DNA of 7,993 nt from Bryobacteraceae bacterium (GTDB lineage: Bacteria; Acidobacteriota; Terriglobia; Bryobacterales; Bryobacteraceae): contig JANXXV010000448.1 in the NCBI GenBank assembly GCA_025350445.1, positions 1 through 7,993 of the forward strand, given 5' to 3'. The notes under the pieces were generated by a model. The model did no database searches and had not been told where the DNA came from. It saw only the letters and a program-made list of their open reading frames with translations. This document shows, one piece after another, positions 5,699 through 7,993 of this stretch; the first letter of the stretch is position 1; each line of letters opens with the position of its first letter. The position numbers and the translations under genes were made by a program.

Positions 5699-6316
5699 TT
5701 ACATATTGTAGACCTGGAAATTGAAGCGTTCCGGGGGCAGGCTCGACACCGGATCAGGCGCCATTTGCGTCCAGGTTTGAAATGCGGTAGCGGCGATATT
5801 GGTGTTCAGGTAGAACAGAAACTGGTCGGAGAAGCAGGCGATGGGCGGCGGCTGGCGGAAGGTGAGACGAAGCCCCACGGCCTTCCGCAATTCAATTCCA
5901 TGAGTATCCACGGCCTTGTCGGCCAGCAGCGTGACGAAGCTGCTGCGGCCGGCATGCGGCCAGACATCATGGCGCAACACATTCCGCAATTCCCGATTGA
6001 TGTCGAACGTATTCTCGCATTGGCGGATCCACTCGAGAATGTCGTTCCCCCATTGCCAGTGGTTGATCAGATTCTTGTATTGATCGACGAGATTCAGCGC
6101 AAGATCCATCTTGCGGCGGTCGACGCCGGCATCGGGAACCACTTCATCCAGAGCCTCGGCGGGAATCATATCCTCGGATTCAATAATGTGATTGGCCATG
6201 CCGATCACGCGGTTAACGTGCCGGATGGGTGTGGACGAGTGAACAAAGAGCGGCGGAAGCTCATGCTTCTTTTCGCCCGGAATCTCGACGAACTTTCGAT
6301 CACCAATGATGTCCAT
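5699..6316 (-). CDS. Hypothetical protein, 205 aa
   Basis: I do not recognise this protein. It has no signal peptide or membrane segment. It begins MDIIGDRKFVEIPGEKKHELPPLFVHSS. Its middle (about residues 60-125) is helical and rich in charged and aromatic residues (NLVDQYKNLINHWQWGNDI; NTFDINRELRNVLRHDVWP), and the C-terminal third looks like beta strands (RLTFRQPPPIACFSDQFLFYLN). The start at 6316 rests on AGGGAGAG just upstream; ATGs at 6337 and 6430 in the same frame lack such a site. Coding potential is inferred from the ribosome binding site, the length, the sensible amino acid make-up and tight linkage (42 bp) to the oxidoreductase gene behind it, of whose operon it may be the first gene. 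A competing plus-strand frame covers the same DNA but looks non-coding. Confidence 0.65.
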   Translation of the reverse strand: MDIIGDRKFVEIPGEKKHELPPLFVHSSTPIRHVNRVIGMANHIIESEDMIPAEALDEVVPDAGVDRRKMDLALNLVDQYKNLINHWQWGNDILEWIRQCENTFDINRELRNVLRHDVWPHAGRSSFVTLLADKAVDTHGIELRKAVGLRLTFRQPPPIACFSDQFLFYLNTNIAATAFQTWTQMAPDPVSSLPPERFNFQVYNM

Positions 6317-6319
6317 ATA

Positions 6320-6327
6320 CTCTCCCT
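6320..6327 (-). promoter_or_regulatory. Shine-Dalgarno site deciding the start of the 205-aa hypothetical protein
   Basis: The minus strand reads AGGGAGAG, ending three bases before the ATG at 6316. Upstream in-frame ATGs have nothing comparable, so the shorter protein is preferred. The spacer 6317-6562 between the two divergent genes shows no other gene, and no convincing promoter could be picked out in either direction. Confidence 0.65.
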
Positions 6328-6562
6328 GATGGAACATATCGACAACGGAGTCGTTTTTCGTTATCCCAGCATCCTGCCATAAGAGACGCGGGATTGGCAA
6401 GTAGGGTTTCAGGGCGGCGCTTAATGCCATGCGGTGACTGCGCCACCGGCAAACCGAAAGACCGCGGGTGAGCGCTACCTGCGGACGTCCGGGGCTGTTT
6501 CCAACTGGCGTCCCGGAATGGCGTGACTCCGTTGGATACCCTGGTTGGCTACACTGGAGAAC

Positions 6563-7993
6563 ATGCAAACGGAAAAACTCTGGCCCGCCTGGCTCGCGTG
6601 TTTGCTCTCACTCTACCCCGCTTACTGGCTGGCATCGTTCCTGCTGTTCGCGGCGCCGGCGCTCGGCCGCGTTGCATTTTCCGGCCATACCCTTACCACT
6701 CTTTCGGTCGGCTTCCAAGGTATCAGCGCCTCCAGCCGTCCGGCGGCTCCCGTTCCGGCGAGGCGCGGATCGGGAGGCCCATCCCTGCCTGTAGCAATTG
6801 GTGCAGCCGCCGTTCTCGCGCTCTGTGCGCGAAGGCATCCCCTGTGCGCAGGGTTGACGCTGGCGATGATCGGCGCCGTCGGCACTTCGCATTTGGTGTC
6901 GCGCATGGTGTTTCGGAATCAGTGGGGCACTGATGAGGTTTCGGGCGCGCTCGTCTTCTTCGCCATGCTGTGCGCGGGCCTGCGTCTGATGCTTCGGGGC
7001 TTGGCGCCGGAGGGCTACCTGCGCCGGATTGGAATTCTTTACGCCTCGTTCGTGATTCCGGCGGGCATCGTACTGGCCTCCGCCGGGCTGCTGTTGTTTC
7101 ACCGGCAGATCCCGTCGTTCTATATCCCGATACTGCTAGCTCCGGCTGCACTCGGTGCGCTGCTCGTCAGCTTCTGGCCGGTTCGCCGAAGCGAATGCGC
7201 CGCCATCACGTGGCACCCCGTGGCCACACTGATGACGCTGGCGATTCTGATCGCAGGCGGGGGCCGCGCAGGCGCGCAAGCACTCGAACGAGTACGGTAC
7301 GACACTGCAAATGCCGCCATCGCCGCGCTGCCCTCCATCGCTGCGGATCTTCCCTTTCCAAAGATGTTCTTCCAAAAGGGCGTGAATTTCACAGCGGAAT
7401 TCCCTGGCGGCTATCCTTCGGACAGCGCGCGGGAAATGTTACGAAATCTACCCAAACACGGCGTCAATTCCATTGCGCTGGTACCCTACGGCTTCGTCGA
7501 TCGCAATACTGGGAGCGTCCGGTTGGGCGGCAGAATGGAAGGGGACGAAGGAATTGAACAACTCTCCCGGCTGGCGCACCAACTGAACATCAAAGTTCTG
7601 CTCAAGCCGCAGACGATGTCGCAGTCGGGTTACCCAGGCGACCTGGAATTCGCTTCCGCCGGGATTCGCGCCGAGTGGTTCGCGCAGTACCTCAAATTCG
7701 TGGAGCACTACGCGGAACTGGCGAAACGTGTTCATGCCGATATGTTTTGCGTCGGCGTGGAGTTCCAGAAGCTGGTGAAATACGAATCCGAGTGGCGCAA
7801 GATTATCGCCCGCGCCCATGAGCTTTATCCGGGGCCGCTTGTCTATGCGGCCACGCAAGGGCCGGAATTTGAAACCATCAACTTCTGGGATCAACTCGAT
7901 TACATCGGCCTGAATAACTACTACCCGCTGCCGGACGACCTTTCCACCACCTCGATCGTGCAGAGAGTGGAAGCGGTGCAGAAGAAGTTCCAG
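6563..7993 (+). CDS. Multi-pass membrane protein with GH113-like glycoside hydrolase domain (3' end outside window)
   Basis: The frame from ATG 6563 stays open for 477 codons to the right edge. GGAG at 6556-6559 precedes it at short spacing. The first 240 residues hold about six or seven hydrophobic segments (near 11-33, 75-90, 95-112, 124-145, 158-178, 185-205 and 218-235). From about 268 a TIM-barrel begins with FQKGVNFTAEFPGGYPS, then GVNSIALVPYGF (300-311), IKVLLKPQTM (343-352), DMFCVGVEFQKL (393-404), LVYAATQG (426-433) and FWDQLDYIGLNNYYPL (441-456). This order resembles GH113 beta-mannanase-type hydrolases, with Glu400 as likely acid/base; the nucleophile would lie beyond the edge. The enzyme domain is probably tethered to the membrane and faces the periplasm, to act on an external or envelope glycan. 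The substrate is unknown, and the GH113 call is by motif memory. Confidence 0.75.
   Translation, partial: MQTEKLWPAWLACLLSLYPAYWLASFLLFAAPALGRVAFSGHTLTTLSVGFQGISASSRPAAPVPARRGSGGPSLPVAIGAAAVLALCARRHPLCAGLTLAMIGAVGTSHLVSRMVFRNQWGTDEVSGALVFFAMLCAGLRLMLRGLAPEGYLRRIGILYASFVIPAGIVLASAGLLLFHRQIPSFYIPILLAPAALGALLVSFWPVRRSECAAITWHPVATLMTLAILIAGGGRAGAQALERVRYDTANAAIAALPSIAADLPFPKMFFQKGVNFTAEFPGGYPSDSAREMLRNLPKHGVNSIALVPYGFVDRNTGSVRLGGRMEGDEGIEQLSRLAHQLNIKVLLKPQTMSQSGYPGDLEFASAGIRAEWFAQYLKFVEHYAELAKRVHADMFCVGVEFQKLVKYESEWRKIIARAHELYPGPLVYAATQGPEFETINFWDQLDYIGLNNYYPLPDDLSTTSIVQRVEAVQKKFQ

Noticed and set aside
4937..6382. Long open frame of 481 codons on the plus strand
   Set aside because: It lies antisense to the clear Gfo/Idh gene and the 205-aa gene, has a Gly/His/Gln-rich composition typical of mirror frames in GC-rich DNA, and shows no domain.
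6317..6568. N-terminal extension of the 205-aa hypothetical protein up to 6568
   Set aside because: The added residues are low-complexity, rich in Pro/Arg/Ser, would run through the divergent control region into the start of the hydrolase gene, and lack a ribosome binding site.
6608..7151. Several minus-strand open frames
   Set aside because: They are antisense to the continuous membrane/hydrolase gene. Their products are Arg/Pro-rich without motifs and have no good ribosome binding site.

Overview
The window looks like a chromosomal segment of a GC-rich bacterium, most likely an Acidobacteriota member of the Solibacter/Bryobacter type. This is an inference from protein style: a helix-turn-helix regulator with an S24-like half, a stand-alone prephenate dehydratase, a DUF3052-like protein, a Gfo/Idh oxidoreductase plus sugar-isomerase pair, and uncharacterised proteins that look acidobacterial. 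No tRNA, rRNA, CRISPR array, transposase or phage gene was seen.

Layout. (1) 1-187, minus: start of a small exported protein that, after its signal peptide, consists almost entirely of 16-residue Cys-rich tandem repeats; it runs off the left edge. (2) 188-373: upstream region with a 14-bp-period direct repeat. (3) 374-832, plus: hypothetical protein, convergent with (4) 842-1567, minus: XRE/S24-like regulator with a good sigma70-type promoter at 1654-1682. (5) 1568-1739: divergent control region with a 28-bp palindrome just ahead of ubiX. (6) 1740-3174, plus: overlapping ubiX (flavin prenyltransferase) and pheA (prephenate dehydratase). (7) 3177-3220: two GC-rich hairpins with identical TGGG loops, REP-like, inside the 3' end of the next gene. 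(8) 3161-6316, minus: probable operon, in transcription order hypothetical protein, Gfo/Idh oxidoreductase, xylose-isomerase-type TIM barrel (overlapping its upstream gene by 13 bp), and a DUF3052-like gene broken by one missing base in a G run. (9) 6317-6562: divergent spacer. (10) 6563 to the right edge, plus: a 477-residue partial protein with about six or seven membrane segments followed by a GH113-like glycoside hydrolase domain.

How they work together: ubiX and pheA share a transcript but belong to different pathways (prenyl-FMN cofactor and phenylalanine). The Gfo/Idh and TIM-barrel pair probably acts on one sugar or polyol. The membrane-bound hydrolase fits glycan use at the cell surface. 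The least explained item is the repeat protein at the left edge: two adjacent repeats keep the same ten residues while eight consecutive codons differ only at the third base, so this peptide motif is under strong selection.
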